Below, piece after piece: positions 50,316 to 59,449 of a stretch of DNA of 64,000 nt. The stretch lies in NCBI GenBank assembly GCA_963559135.1, contig CAUWJP010000004.1, positions 47,657 to 111,656 on the forward strand. Reading direction: 5' to 3'. Made by a program: the position numbers and the translations under genes. The stretch is from Sellimonas sp963559135. GTDB lineage: Bacteria; Bacillota; Clostridia; Lachnospirales; Lachnospiraceae. Every line of letters begins with the position of its first letter. Position 1 is the stretch's first letter. A model generated the notes under the pieces. The model worked only from the letters and a program-made list of their open reading frames with translations. It ran no database searches and was not told where the DNA came from.

Positions 50316-51509
50316 TTATTTCAGAAGCTCTTCTACGAACGTTCTGACGTCCCCCTTCTGTGCCGGCTGGAGTGCAGATTTGATGCTGAGAACAGGCTCG
50401 ACGATCTCCATATTTTTCATACTCTCAACGATAGTTTTCATATGCTTTCCTGCCATCGGAGCCCAGGTTCCGTTTTCCAGAAGGGCAATCTTCTTATTCT
50501 GCACATTTAACGCTTTCATATCATTGAGGAAATGTTCTACCGGTGCAAATAGACCTGCATTGTAGGTAGGTGCTGCCACAACGATACGGTTGTACCGGAA
50601 TGCTTCTGCAATCAGATAGGAGCAATCTGTCACGGAAGCGTCATACATCTTGATGTTTTTCATGCCCTGTTCTGCGATCTCTGCTGCCAGAACTTCTGCC
50701 GCGTTTTCTGTATTTCCATACATGGATCCGTAAACAATCAGTACACCGTCTTCCTCTGCTTCGTAGCGGCTCCACTGATCATATTTTTCTAAGAGAAGTT
50801 CCAGATCGCTTCTCCATACCGGTCCGTGAAGCGGGCAGATCATTGCGATATCAAGTCCGGCTGCTTTTTTCAGGAGTGCCTGCACCTGCGGACCGTATTT
50901 GCCGACAATATTTGTATAGTATCTTCTTGCGTCCTCCATCCAGATCGCATCAAAGAAAATCTCATCATCAAAGAGTGTTCCATTTAATGCACCGAATGTT
51001 CCAAATGCGTCTGCGGAGAACAGAATCTTTTCTTTTGATTCATATGTAACCATAACTTCCGGCCAGTGTACCATCGGTGCAGTCACAAAATTCAGTTCAT
51101 GCTCTCCTAAAGACAGCTTGTCTCCTTCTTTTACGAGAAGCGTATGTTCTGCCTTTGTTCCAGAGTAAAACTGTCCAATCATCTGCATGGTTTTTGCATT
51201 TCCGACAACAGTAACTTCCGGATATTTCTCAATGATTGCCGCAATATTTGCGCAGTGGTCCGGCTCCATATGCTGAACAACAAGATAGTCTAGTGTCCGT
51301 CCATCCAGAACTGCTGCCACATTTTCCATAAATCTCTCTGCAACCGAGCTGTCTGCCGTATCCATCAGTGCTGTTTTCTCATCCAAAATCACATATGAAT
51401 TGTAGGAAACCCCTCTTGGAACCGGGAACATATTTTCAAATTTTGCGATCCTTCTGTCATTCGCTCCTACCCAATAAATTCCATCTGTTACTTTTCTAGT
51501 ACAATGCAT
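50316..51509 (-). CDS. Flavodiiron protein (A-type flavoprotein)
   Basis: 397 residues: a metallo-beta-lactamase-like di-iron domain (1-250; HMEPDH, then His in MVHWPEVM, DAFGTFG, LHGPVW) and a flavodoxin domain (255-397; VYGSMYGNTENAAE, FMN phosphate loop). It reduces oxygen to water, or nitric oxide, protecting anaerobic metabolism. It is well preserved and has a good ribosome site. Confidence 0.95.
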   Translation of the reverse strand: MHCTRKVTDGIYWVGANDRRIAKFENMFPVPRGVSYNSYVILDEKTALMDTADSSVAERFMENVAAVLDGRTLDYLVVQHMEPDHCANIAAIIEKYPEVTVVGNAKTMQMIGQFYSGTKAEHTLLVKEGDKLSLGEHELNFVTAPMVHWPEVMVTYESKEKILFSADAFGTFGALNGTLFDDEIFFDAIWMEDARRYYTNIVGKYGPQVQALLKKAAGLDIAMICPLHGPVWRSDLELLLEKYDQWSRYEAEEDGVLIVYGSMYGNTENAAEVLAAEIAEQGMKNIKMYDASVTDCSYLIAEAFRYNRIVVAAPTYNAGLFAPVEHFLNDMKALNVQNKKIALLENGTWAPMAGKHMKTIVESMKNMEIVEPVLSIKSALQPAQKGDVRTFVEELLK

Positions 51510-51532
51510 GTTTCACTCTTCCTTTCTCTTTA

Positions 51533-52399
51533 TTATGCTTTTTTCCTTTTATCTCCATTGATATTCCATTTTCCGATTACCTGGCTGACATTGTATACTG
51601 TCACAAATGCCTTGAACTCGGACTGATGGAGATAATTTAAAAGCTGCTTATATTCATTTGGCGTCATAATCGTGACAAGTTCTGTCTTTTCCTGTCCATC
51701 ATAGCCGCCGCGTGCTGTATAAATCGTTACTCCACGTTTCAGATCCTGCATGATATACTGCTGTATCTCCTTATATGAATCAGAAAGAATACAGATTTTT
51801 TTCCTCTTATTAAATCCGTCAATGAAATAATCCACCGCAATTCCATTTGCATAAGTTCCAAGTACACTGACAACCAGTGTCCCTACATCGTATACAAAAA
51901 TTGATGTCACTGCCGTGATCATTCCCCCGATCGTAACCGCTTTTCCGATATCTGCATGGGTGTATTTGCTGATAATTTTTGCAATGACATCCAGCCCGCC
52001 TGATGAAGCATTAACATTAAACAAAATTGCCTGTCCAAGCGCGATAATCAGAATATAGGATACCAGATCGTACACGCTGTTTCCTGTCATCGATTCGTTC
52101 ACCGGAACGAGCTGTTCAAAAATCCATAAGAATATCGGCAGAAGAAGTGATGTATAAATCGTCTTTGCACCAAATTCTTTTCCGATAAAGATAAATCCTA
52201 CAAGCAACAGTACCGCATTCAAAATAAAAGTAATTGTAGACATCTGCATATGCAGAAGCTCAGCAAGAACCATTGCCAAACCTGAAATGCTTCCTACAAC
52301 AATCTTGCTAGGTACCATAAAAAAGTATACGGCCGCCGACACAAGCAGCATTGCAAATGTAATCAACATACCTTCTTTTACAATCCCTTGTTTCCCCAT
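51533..52399 (-). CDS. YitT family membrane protein
   Basis: 288 residues. Five or six hydrophobic segments in the first 190 residues (YitT/DUF161), and a cytosolic C-terminal DUF2179 domain from about 205 (KKICILSDSYKEIQQYI; GYDGQEKTELVTIMTP). The function of the family is not settled. It lies 23 bases upstream of the flavodiiron gene and may share its transcript. Confidence 0.9.
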   Translation of the reverse strand: MGKQGIVKEGMLITFAMLLVSAAVYFFMVPSKIVVGSISGLAMVLAELLHMQMSTITFILNAVLLLVGFIFIGKEFGAKTIYTSLLLPIFLWIFEQLVPVNESMTGNSVYDLVSYILIIALGQAILFNVNASSGGLDVIAKIISKYTHADIGKAVTIGGMITAVTSIFVYDVGTLVVSVLGTYANGIAVDYFIDGFNKRKKICILSDSYKEIQQYIMQDLKRGVTIYTARGGYDGQEKTELVTIMTPNEYKQLLNYLHQSEFKAFVTVYNVSQVIGKWNINGDKRKKA

Positions 52400-52475
52400 T
52401 TGTTTCTTCCTCTCCTATTTTTCCAGACATTCTCTTCTATATTATAGCAATCTTCCTTTGATTTACAACAGCAAT

Positions 52476-53039
52476 TTACTGTTTTTTTCTTTCTCTTGTA
52501 CGCAGGGCAGCAAAATGAATATGGTCCTCCCACTCCCCGTTAATATTTAAATATTCCCGAAAATACCCTTCTTTTTCATATCCACACTTCGCCAGCACCC
52601 GCAGAGAAGCAAGATTTTCCGGCATCACGTCAGCCTCCATCCTGTGAAGGCAAAGCTCCTCAAAACCGATCCTTGTCCCTTCACGGGCAGCCTCGGTTCC
52701 AAGCCCTTCTCCCTGGCGTAACCGGTCAATCCGGTAGCCGATCACCGCGGAACATAGACTTCCATACTGAATCTGGCTAAGGCTCAATGTCCCTATCACT
52801 TTGTGCGGCTTTCCTTTTTCAAAGAGGTAGAAGGAATACCATTCCCCTTTTTTTGCTTTATCCCTTTGAATATCCAGCCAGATCTCCTGAAACTCCGGAA
52901 GAAAAAATTCCTCCGGCCGTTTTTCCTCATATTTTTCGAAAAGCTCCCGGTTCTCTGCAAAAAATTCTGCAGTCATCCGGGCAAATGCGGGATCTGCCAT
53001 CCGAAGGATCATCCGGCTGGTTGTATAACGCTTTCTCAT
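52476..53039 (-). CDS. GNAT family N-acetyltransferase
   Basis: 187 residues of the RimJ/RimL-like subgroup. SAVIGYRIDRLRQGEGLGTEA is the acetyl-CoA motif, and VMPENLASLRVLAKCGYEKEG the C-terminal signature. It may acetylate an N-terminus or a small amine. It follows acyP after 3 bases. Confidence 0.85.
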   Translation of the reverse strand: MRKRYTTSRMILRMADPAFARMTAEFFAENRELFEKYEEKRPEEFFLPEFQEIWLDIQRDKAKKGEWYSFYLFEKGKPHKVIGTLSLSQIQYGSLCSAVIGYRIDRLRQGEGLGTEAAREGTRIGFEELCLHRMEADVMPENLASLRVLAKCGYEKEGYFREYLNINGEWEDHIHFAALRTRERKKQ

Positions 53040-53042
53040 ATC

Positions 53043-53315
53043 CTATCCCCGTACAGAGAATTCACTTTCTCCCTCCACAATCGGGATCTGGAGAACCTCT
53101 GTCTTTTCTATACGGATAAATCTGTCGGAATTCAGTTCTTGAAACAGCCGTTCAATCATGACTCCGTTTCCCTGCACTTCCATTTCCACATTACCGTTGT
53201 ACATGTTCCTCACCCAGCCGGTCAGATGCAGATCCTTTGCAGCCTGCATTGCCCGCCAGCGAAATCCAACGCCTTGTACCCTACCGTAAAAATAAACATG
53301 CTTTCTGATCAACAT
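53043..53315 (-). CDS. acyP: Acylphosphatase
   Basis: 90 residues with catalytic Arg19 in GRVQGVGFR and Asn37 in WVRNMYNG. It hydrolyses acyl phosphates such as acetyl phosphate or 1,3-bisphosphoglycerate. It is the first gene of a two-gene unit with a GNAT enzyme. Confidence 0.94.
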   Translation of the reverse strand: MLIRKHVYFYGRVQGVGFRWRAMQAAKDLHLTGWVRNMYNGNVEMEVQGNGVMIERLFQELNSDRFIRIEKTEVLQIPIVEGESEFSVRG

Positions 53316-53457
53316 TCCATAGACTCCTTTCTCGTCTTTTGTCCTGTTTTGTCTTCATGGTGGCGTCTCTTTCATTTTCTCCCTGAAAAGCACCTTCATT
53401 TATTATGCCACATTCCTCTTTTTTTTGCTATAATCAAACGGAAAGGAGTTTGAAATT

Positions 53458-55167
53458 ATGAACCATGCATCTGATTTAAAAAAACAGCTTTTATCCATAC
53501 ATCGGAAAAGTTATCCGGCTTATAAATCCTTGAGAGGAGTTTACGACTTTAGTGAGTACACTCTCAGCATCGATCATGTGCAGGGAGATCCTTTTGCTTC
53601 CCCTTCCCATGTGACCATCCGGATTCCTTTTTCCGTCCATCGGTTTCCAAAGGACTTGTACCAGACACCGGAAACCAAAACTGCCTTTGAAGATCATCTT
53701 CTGAGACGGTTTTCTTCCCAGATCCGGAAGTTCAGTTTCCAGGCAAAAGGCTCCGGAAAAAGCGGTCTCCTCTCCGTGAGCAACTGCGGACAGGAAATTC
53801 TTTCCCGGACTTCATGTGAAATCTGCGCTTCCAAAGACAGCGCACTGATTTTCCGTTTTCATATCGGCTTTCCGGCAAACGGTCGGACCATCAATGCCAC
53901 CGAGCTTGAGAAGATCCTTTTCGATTTTCTCCCGTCCTGCGTAGAGCGCAGCTGCCTTTACCGAACCTGCGATAAGAAGAAACTGACTGAAAGCTTTGAG
54001 CTTGCTGAAGATCAGGCCTTTATCCGAAAAGAAATTAAACGTCTTGGTCTTGCCGCTTTTGTGGCAGACGGATCCATTCTGCCGCGCCAGAGCGGTGTTT
54101 CCGATCTTCCGATGAAAGACGGGGTTACCTTTTCTTCCCCAGAGTCCCTTCGGGTTACCTTACATCTTCCTCACAAGGGAAGTCTCTCCGGCATGGGAAT
54201 TCCGCAGGGGATCACCCTCATTGTAGGCGGCGGTTATCATGGGAAATCCACCCTCCTAAAAGCGCTTGAAACCGGTGTCTATCCACATATTGCGGGAGAC
54301 GGGCGGGAATATGTCATTACTGACGAGACTGCTGTAAAACTCCGTTCCGAAGACGGGCGTATCATCAAAAACGTGGATATTTCCCTGTTTATCAACGACC
54401 TGCCAAACGGCCGTGATACCACTTCCTTCTCTACTCTGGACGCAAGCGGCAGTACTTCCCAGGCGGCTGGCACTGTGGAAAGTATCGAGGCCAAAAGCCA
54501 TCTTTTCCTGATCGATGAAGATACGTCCGCCACCAATTTTATGGTGCGGGATACGTTTATGCAGCAGGTGATCAGCCGGGAAAAAGAACCAATCACACCG
54601 TTTCTGGAACGGGCTCAGGATCTTTATGAAAAGGCCGGTATCTCCACCATTCTTGTAGCCGGAAGTTCCGGTGCATTCTTCCACATCGCCGATACCGTTA
54701 TCCAGATGGACTGTTATCACCCGGTAGATATTACCGAAAAAGTCAAAACGCTCTGCAAAGATTATCCGCTCTCTCCATCCTCACCGGCTCCGTTTCGGAT
54801 GCCTTCGGCAAAGCGGATCTTCGCCCGGCCTTCCAAAAAGCCGGCAGACCGCCGGGATGGAAAAATTCGTCAGCGTTCCAAAGATGTATTTTCCATTGGG
54901 AAAGAAGAAGTCGATCTTCGGTATGTGGAACAGATCAAAGATTCTGAGCAGACGGCTTCCCTTGCCCTGCTCCTTGGATATGCAAAAGATCATTATTCAG
55001 ACGGGAAAAAGACAATCCTGGAAATTGCAGATCTGCTTTATCAGGAATTGAAGCAGAACGGCTATTCCGGGCTCTTTAGAAATTCTTATATTCCAGGCGG
55101 CTATGCCATTCCAAGACTTCAGGAAATCCATGCCTGCCTGAACCGTTACCGGGGTGAATCCCGCTAA
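53458..55167 (+). CDS. MRB1590-like ABC-class ATPase
   Basis: 569 residues matching the ABC-class ATPase family that includes trypanosome MRB1590. The Walker A is IVGGGYHGKSTLLKALETG (about 261-279), then STLDASGSTSQAAGTVESIE as signature-like loop and LFLIDEDTSATNFM as Walker B, with a C-terminal domain from about 430. The eukaryotic member binds RNA. The bacterial function is unknown. AAGGAG precedes the start. Its stop overlaps the stop of the opposing gene. Confidence 0.88.
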   Translation: MNHASDLKKQLLSIHRKSYPAYKSLRGVYDFSEYTLSIDHVQGDPFASPSHVTIRIPFSVHRFPKDLYQTPETKTAFEDHLLRRFSSQIRKFSFQAKGSGKSGLLSVSNCGQEILSRTSCEICASKDSALIFRFHIGFPANGRTINATELEKILFDFLPSCVERSCLYRTCDKKKLTESFELAEDQAFIRKEIKRLGLAAFVADGSILPRQSGVSDLPMKDGVTFSSPESLRVTLHLPHKGSLSGMGIPQGITLIVGGGYHGKSTLLKALETGVYPHIAGDGREYVITDETAVKLRSEDGRIIKNVDISLFINDLPNGRDTTSFSTLDASGSTSQAAGTVESIEAKSHLFLIDEDTSATNFMVRDTFMQQVISREKEPITPFLERAQDLYEKAGISTILVAGSSGAFFHIADTVIQMDCYHPVDITEKVKTLCKDYPLSPSSPAPFRMPSAKRIFARPSKKPADRRDGKIRQRSKDVFSIGKEEVDLRYVEQIKDSEQTASLALLLGYAKDHYSDGKKTILEIADLLYQELKQNGYSGLFRNSYIPGGYAIPRLQEIHACLNRYRGESR

Positions 55168-55916
55168 CTGGAAATCAGTTTGAAAATGGCAATCAGTACA
55201 GAAAAGACTGCCACTCCTTTTTTCAGTATATCCGGCCGGATCAGAGCAGAATTTCTGCTACCGGCCCATACGCCGATTCCGTGGCTGATCATGCTCAATG
55301 GAAGCAACAGGATCAGATCCTGCATACGGCATCCCACGGCATATCCTATGCTGGACGGAATCGCAATAAAAATCGAGTCAAACAGCGCAATGCCGACCGC
55401 TGTTCTGACCGGAACTTTCAATACCACAAGAAGCGGCATGACGAGGATCGGTCCCCCTGCCCCGGAAAGGGCGCAGATCAGACCGGTCACCACTCCAAAG
55501 ATCAGCCAGAACACCGGAGGAAGCTTCTGTTCTGACTGATCTTTTTCTTTCTCTTTGCCCGGCTCCTTTCTGAACAGAATGGAAAGCCCGGAGAGCAGTA
55601 CCACAAGATACAGAATCTTCTTTACCATTCCTTCTCCAATCAGAAGGTTGAGTCTTACTCCCCCGATGGCACCGAGGAAACTTCCAATGCTGATCCAGAC
55701 CGCCAATTTCAAATCCAGGTTTTTCGCCCGGTAATAATTGTATGCCCCCAACACTCCCGAAATCAGAAACGCAAAAAAACTAAGCGCAAGCCCCTGCATT
55801 GTCGGCATTCCCAGGAATCCGGAATACAGCATGGGAAGCAGGAATCCTGCAATCCCCGTCAGTCCGATCATCCCACCGATCAGAATGTTCGTAATGACAA
55901 TAATCAGATACTCCAT
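55164..55916 (-). CDS. TSUP (TauE/SafE) family membrane permease
   Basis: 250 residues, about eight hydrophobic segments with the family repeat (GLTGIAGFLLPMLY; LICALSGAGGPILVMPLL). Members move sulfite, sulfonates or organic anions. It starts 2 bases after the amidohydrolase, so it belongs to that operon, and may export an anionic product. That is inferred. Confidence 0.88.
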   Translation of the reverse strand: MEYLIIVITNILIGGMIGLTGIAGFLLPMLYSGFLGMPTMQGLALSFFAFLISGVLGAYNYYRAKNLDLKLAVWISIGSFLGAIGGVRLNLLIGEGMVKKILYLVVLLSGLSILFRKEPGKEKEKDQSEQKLPPVFWLIFGVVTGLICALSGAGGPILVMPLLVVLKVPVRTAVGIALFDSIFIAIPSSIGYAVGCRMQDLILLLPLSMISHGIGVWAGSRNSALIRPDILKKGVAVFSVLIAIFKLISS

Positions 55917-55918
55917 CT

Positions 55919-57229
55919 TTATTCTCCTTTTCCAAAAGCAAGCGCCTCGCTGCGTATTTTTTCTTCATCCAAAGTAAGAATCTCACGGTTTCTCATCAGA
56001 AATGTTCCACCCACGATCATGTCTTTTACGTCTCCTTCTCCAACACTTTCCAACAAGGTATTGGACATTTTCCCATGGATCCAGAGATGCGGTGCGTCCA
56101 TATCAATCCCGATCAGATCCGCCCGTTTTCCTACTGCAATCATTCCAGGCTCTTCTCCAAGACAGGCTGCACCTCCCTTTACCGCCATATCCAGAATCGT
56201 CTTTGCCGGCATCACAGCAGGTTCTGCAAGAGGTGCTCCGTGCGTCACATTCATCACAGATCGGAAAATTTTCATTTCATTCCAGATACTCAAACCGCCA
56301 TGCGCCGCCCCGTCGGTTCCAAGTCCCACCGGGATGTTCTTTTTCAAAAGTGATGGGGTATCCGGAACTGCTTTTCCGCAATTACTGAACGGGCAGTGAC
56401 AGATTCTTACACTTCTCTCCCGGATCAGTTCCTTTTCCTCTTCCGACAGAAGCAGGCTGTGTGCTCCCAGAAACCAAGGCCCCAACACACCTTTTTCTTC
56501 CAGAAATTCATAAGGCCGTTTCTGATATCTGGAAAGGTACGAATTAATTTCGCCCGGGTATTCATTCATATGCGCCTGAAGCGTTGTCTGCTTTTCTTTT
56601 GCCCGTGCAGCCACCCGCTCAACCAGCTCTTCTGAACAGGAAATCAGAGAGCGGAGCGAATAGAAAACCTTCAGATTGCCTTTTCCGTGAAAACGGTCGT
56701 AGAGTGCATCTGTTCTTTGAACCACTTCTTCCGCCGTCATAGCAATTGATTCCGGCAGTCCGTCTTCATCCATCGTCGACAGTGACAGCGCCCCGCGAAG
56801 CCCACTTCTCTCATAGACTTCTGCTGCCGTTTCCATATAATAACTTCCTGCGTCAATAAATCCACATGTCCCGCTTCGGATCATATCCAACGCAGCAAGT
56901 GAAGCACTCAGATACATCTTTTTCTCATCCAGTGTACTTTCAAACGGCAACATGATCCGTTTCCATATCATTGGCATCTCATCCAGTACACGTCCTCTCA
57001 AAAGCTGCTGTCCAGTATGCATGTGTGCATCAATCAGTCCCGGCAAAAACACTTTCCCACAACAGTCAACTGTTTCTTCTGCTTCATAGCATTCACCAGA
57101 CGTTCCATGCTCACGGATATCTGCGATCACACCGTCCTTGACGGCGATTTCCTTTCCATAGATCATATCCCAGTTCTCATCCAGAAAATCCACATTCGTA
57201 AGAAGGAGATCAATCGTTTCCTTTTTCAT
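55919..57229 (-). CDS. Amidohydrolase, MTA/SAH deaminase-like
   Basis: 436 residues. Metal ligands are visible in LPGLIDAHMHTG (HxH), QAHMNEYPGE, GAHSLLLS and GLGTDGAAH. This pattern fits the TRZ/ATZ group that deaminates adenosine-like nucleosides, guanine or related heterocycles. The C-terminal beta domain is present. It is the third gene of a four-gene unit after two membrane proteins, so the substrate probably enters through them. The exact substrate cannot be read. Confidence 0.85.
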   Translation of the reverse strand: MKKETIDLLLTNVDFLDENWDMIYGKEIAVKDGVIADIREHGTSGECYEAEETVDCCGKVFLPGLIDAHMHTGQQLLRGRVLDEMPMIWKRIMLPFESTLDEKKMYLSASLAALDMIRSGTCGFIDAGSYYMETAAEVYERSGLRGALSLSTMDEDGLPESIAMTAEEVVQRTDALYDRFHGKGNLKVFYSLRSLISCSEELVERVAARAKEKQTTLQAHMNEYPGEINSYLSRYQKRPYEFLEEKGVLGPWFLGAHSLLLSEEEKELIRERSVRICHCPFSNCGKAVPDTPSLLKKNIPVGLGTDGAAHGGLSIWNEMKIFRSVMNVTHGAPLAEPAVMPAKTILDMAVKGGAACLGEEPGMIAVGKRADLIGIDMDAPHLWIHGKMSNTLLESVGEGDVKDMIVGGTFLMRNREILTLDEEKIRSEALAFGKGE

Positions 57230-57244
57230 ACTTTTCTCCTCCTG

Positions 57245-57691
57245 TCAGATTACATTTGTAAGTGACAGAACAATCTGCGCAATCAAGGCAGATCCCAAAA
57301 ATGTTCCTGTCATAACAAGGACTCCAACAATAATCATCTTCCATCCCTGTTTCAGAAACGATTTGATCTGATCACTGATCGAAATTCCTGCAAATGCTCC
57401 GACCATGGTAAGCGGTGCCGTGAAATTGATTTTGTTAACAGCCTCAATGACCCCTTCCCTTACCGGACAGATTGGACATGCAACCAAAAGTCCGATAATC
57501 GAGCAGTACGCAATAATCGGAAGCTTTAATGGCACAATTTTACTTATCAGAACAGCTGTGAGGGAAATTCCAAGAAGAATCATAATCCCCGGAAGCGAAT
57601 CCATAAAATCCACATCAAATCCCACAAAATTTGCAAGGCCAATTCCAAGGCCTGCGACAACAAACATAACAATCCATTCGCTATATCTCAT
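57245..57691 (-). CDS. Small integral membrane partner of the DUF3100 protein
   Basis: 148 residues, five hydrophobic segments, with PICPVREG and SDQIKSFLKQGWKM as the only polar loops. Its ATG immediately follows the stop of the upstream gene and the ribosome site is inside that gene, so the two are translationally coupled and probably form a heteromeric transporter. No function is known to me. Confidence 0.7.
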   Translation of the reverse strand: MRYSEWIVMFVVAGLGIGLANFVGFDVDFMDSLPGIMILLGISLTAVLISKIVPLKLPIIAYCSIIGLLVACPICPVREGVIEAVNKINFTAPLTMVGAFAGISISDQIKSFLKQGWKMIIVGVLVMTGTFLGSALIAQIVLSLTNVI

Positions 57692-58567
57692 CTATGCTTC
57701 CTCCATTTTTTCTTCCGCTTTTCGAGTCAACACATCACTTGGTTCATGCCTGAGTTTCGCAAATTTCGGCTCCAGGCATGTGTACAGTTTCTTGCAGAGC
57801 GGGATTCCGATAAAAATCGCCACATAGATTCCCGTCAGGCCTGACAGTGTCTCACTCGTACTTGCAAGAGCAGAAAGCTCTGCCGCCATATCCGGATAAA
57901 TGGCCGTGATACTCGCCGTTGCGCTTGCCATCAAAATTCCGGCTCCGACTCCGGATGCCATTCCAAGGGCGTATGGGTGGAAAATTCCTGCTGCAGCTGT
58001 CATGGTAGTGAGGAATCCAAAGTAGATCGTACCTACCATACCTCCCACCACATAAATCGAAAGACTTCCTCTCGCCTCCGGTGAGTCCGGTCCGAAAATA
58101 TCGGTAATCAGTGCGAGGTTTGATTCCCTGTTGATAGAATGTGTTGCTCCGATCGCCTCTCTCTTCAGTCCAAGCAACAATGCAACCGGAAGGGCAAGGA
58201 AAATGGTTCCGAGATTTCCAATCTCCTGCAGTAACAGAGCCGGCCCTGCTGACAGCACCACTTCGATACTTGCTCCCGCATTGATTCCAAGTTTTGCAAT
58301 AAACGGGCAAATCGCCACGATCACGAGCTTAGATGCCGCTTTAACTTCCTTTTTCTTAAAGAACTTTAGAACTTCTGGTCCTGACAGAACTCCCAGAATC
58401 AGGGCATAAAAAATCGGAAATAAAATCAGTTTCCCCGGTCCAAGTGGAACCTCAATCTGCCCAATTAAATCAGCAATCACAATAAATACAAATGCCGCAA
58501 GAATGATACGATACTCGTTTTTCATTCTGGCTTTTAATGACGGATATTGAAAAGTTTCCTTTTTCAT
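57692..58567 (-). CDS. DUF3100 family membrane protein
   Basis: 291 residues. About eight membrane segments, with GATHSINRESNLALITDIFG as a conserved loop and Gly/Ala/Ser-rich helices (ASGVGAGILMASATASITA). DUF3100 proteins are uncharacterised and usually travel with a small second membrane protein and a hydrolase, as here. The start used has GGAGG eight bases ahead. The operon promoter must lie in the 130 bases shared with the Crp/Fnr gene. Confidence 0.8.
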   Translation of the reverse strand: MKKETFQYPSLKARMKNEYRIILAAFVFIVIADLIGQIEVPLGPGKLILFPIFYALILGVLSGPEVLKFFKKKEVKAASKLVIVAICPFIAKLGINAGASIEVVLSAGPALLLQEIGNLGTIFLALPVALLLGLKREAIGATHSINRESNLALITDIFGPDSPEARGSLSIYVVGGMVGTIYFGFLTTMTAAAGIFHPYALGMASGVGAGILMASATASITAIYPDMAAELSALASTSETLSGLTGIYVAIFIGIPLCKKLYTCLEPKFAKLRHEPSDVLTRKAEEKMEEA

Positions 58568-58698
58568 CTCTCTCATTCCTCCTGATTTTTCTACCCGGAC
58601 ATCTTAGCACAGACTTTTTTTCTAAAAAAAGGACAAATGAGATGTTTTGGAAATTTTTTTGTAGTATACTGTAAAAAAATGTAGAAAGAGGTAGAAAC

Positions 58699-59394
58699 AT
58701 GACGCTGGAAGAACTGCGTGTCCGTGTACCGGAACTGAATGATTATCTGAAATACATGCCTGACAAATTAAATGAGCGTTATTGGATACACACCTATCCG
58801 CCAGGAACCATTATTCATCAGAAAGATGAACCTCTGGAATACTTTGGAATTGTCTGTGAGGGATCCCACCGTGTGATTAACGAATTTGAAAACGGTAACG
58901 TCTACATGATCGAGCGGAATGATCCTATTGATTTCGTAGGGGAAGTCACCATCCTTGCTGAGAAAGAGCGTACTTCCGTGACGATTGAAACATTGACTGA
59001 ATGTACCGTCCTTTATTTTTCCAGAAAGGATTTTGAAGACTGGATCGCAAATGATATTCATTTTCTGCGACTTGTTTCAAGAAAAGTCGCCTACAAGCTG
59101 TACCGCTCCTCTTATAACCGGGGCAGCAAACTCTTTTATCCGCCGCAGTATCTTCTTCTTGATTTTCTTGTCAAATATCTTGCCGAAGAGCACAAATCTT
59201 CCGGTGTGATCCCAAAAACACGGCAGCAGCTCTATGAGGAGATCGGCATCTCCGTCAAAACACTCAATCGCACCATCCAGAAACTGAAAGAGGAACATCT
59301 TGTCAGTACAGTAAAAGGAAAACTTTCCCTCAGCGAAGAGCAGGTAAAAGCTGCACAGATATATCTGAAAGAGAAACGTCATATGAGCAAATAA
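58699..59394 (+). CDS. Crp/Fnr family transcriptional regulator
   Basis: 231 residues: a cyclic-nucleotide-type beta barrel (about 25-130; VGEVTILAEKERTSVTIETL) and a C-terminal winged helix (TRQQLYEEIGISVKTLNRTIQKL). There is no Fnr cysteine cluster. It is divergent from the DUF3100 operon and is its likely regulator. The ligand is unknown. Confidence 0.88.
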   Translation: MTLEELRVRVPELNDYLKYMPDKLNERYWIHTYPPGTIIHQKDEPLEYFGIVCEGSHRVINEFENGNVYMIERNDPIDFVGEVTILAEKERTSVTIETLTECTVLYFSRKDFEDWIANDIHFLRLVSRKVAYKLYRSSYNRGSKLFYPPQYLLLDFLVKYLAEEHKSSGVIPKTRQQLYEEIGISVKTLNRTIQKLKEEHLVSTVKGKLSLSEEQVKAAQIYLKEKRHMSK

Positions 59395-59399
59395 AGATA

Positions 59400-59440
59400 A
59401 AGACAGCAGCCTTCCATTTTCGGATGGCTGCTGTCTTTTT
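59400..59440 (+). terminator. Bidirectional terminator
   Basis: 12-base perfect arms AAGACAGCAGCC / GGCTGCTGTCTT (59400-59411, 59426-59437) and a T run, between the regulator and ptsI. Confidence 0.9.
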
Positions 59441-59449
59441 TACGTTTCT

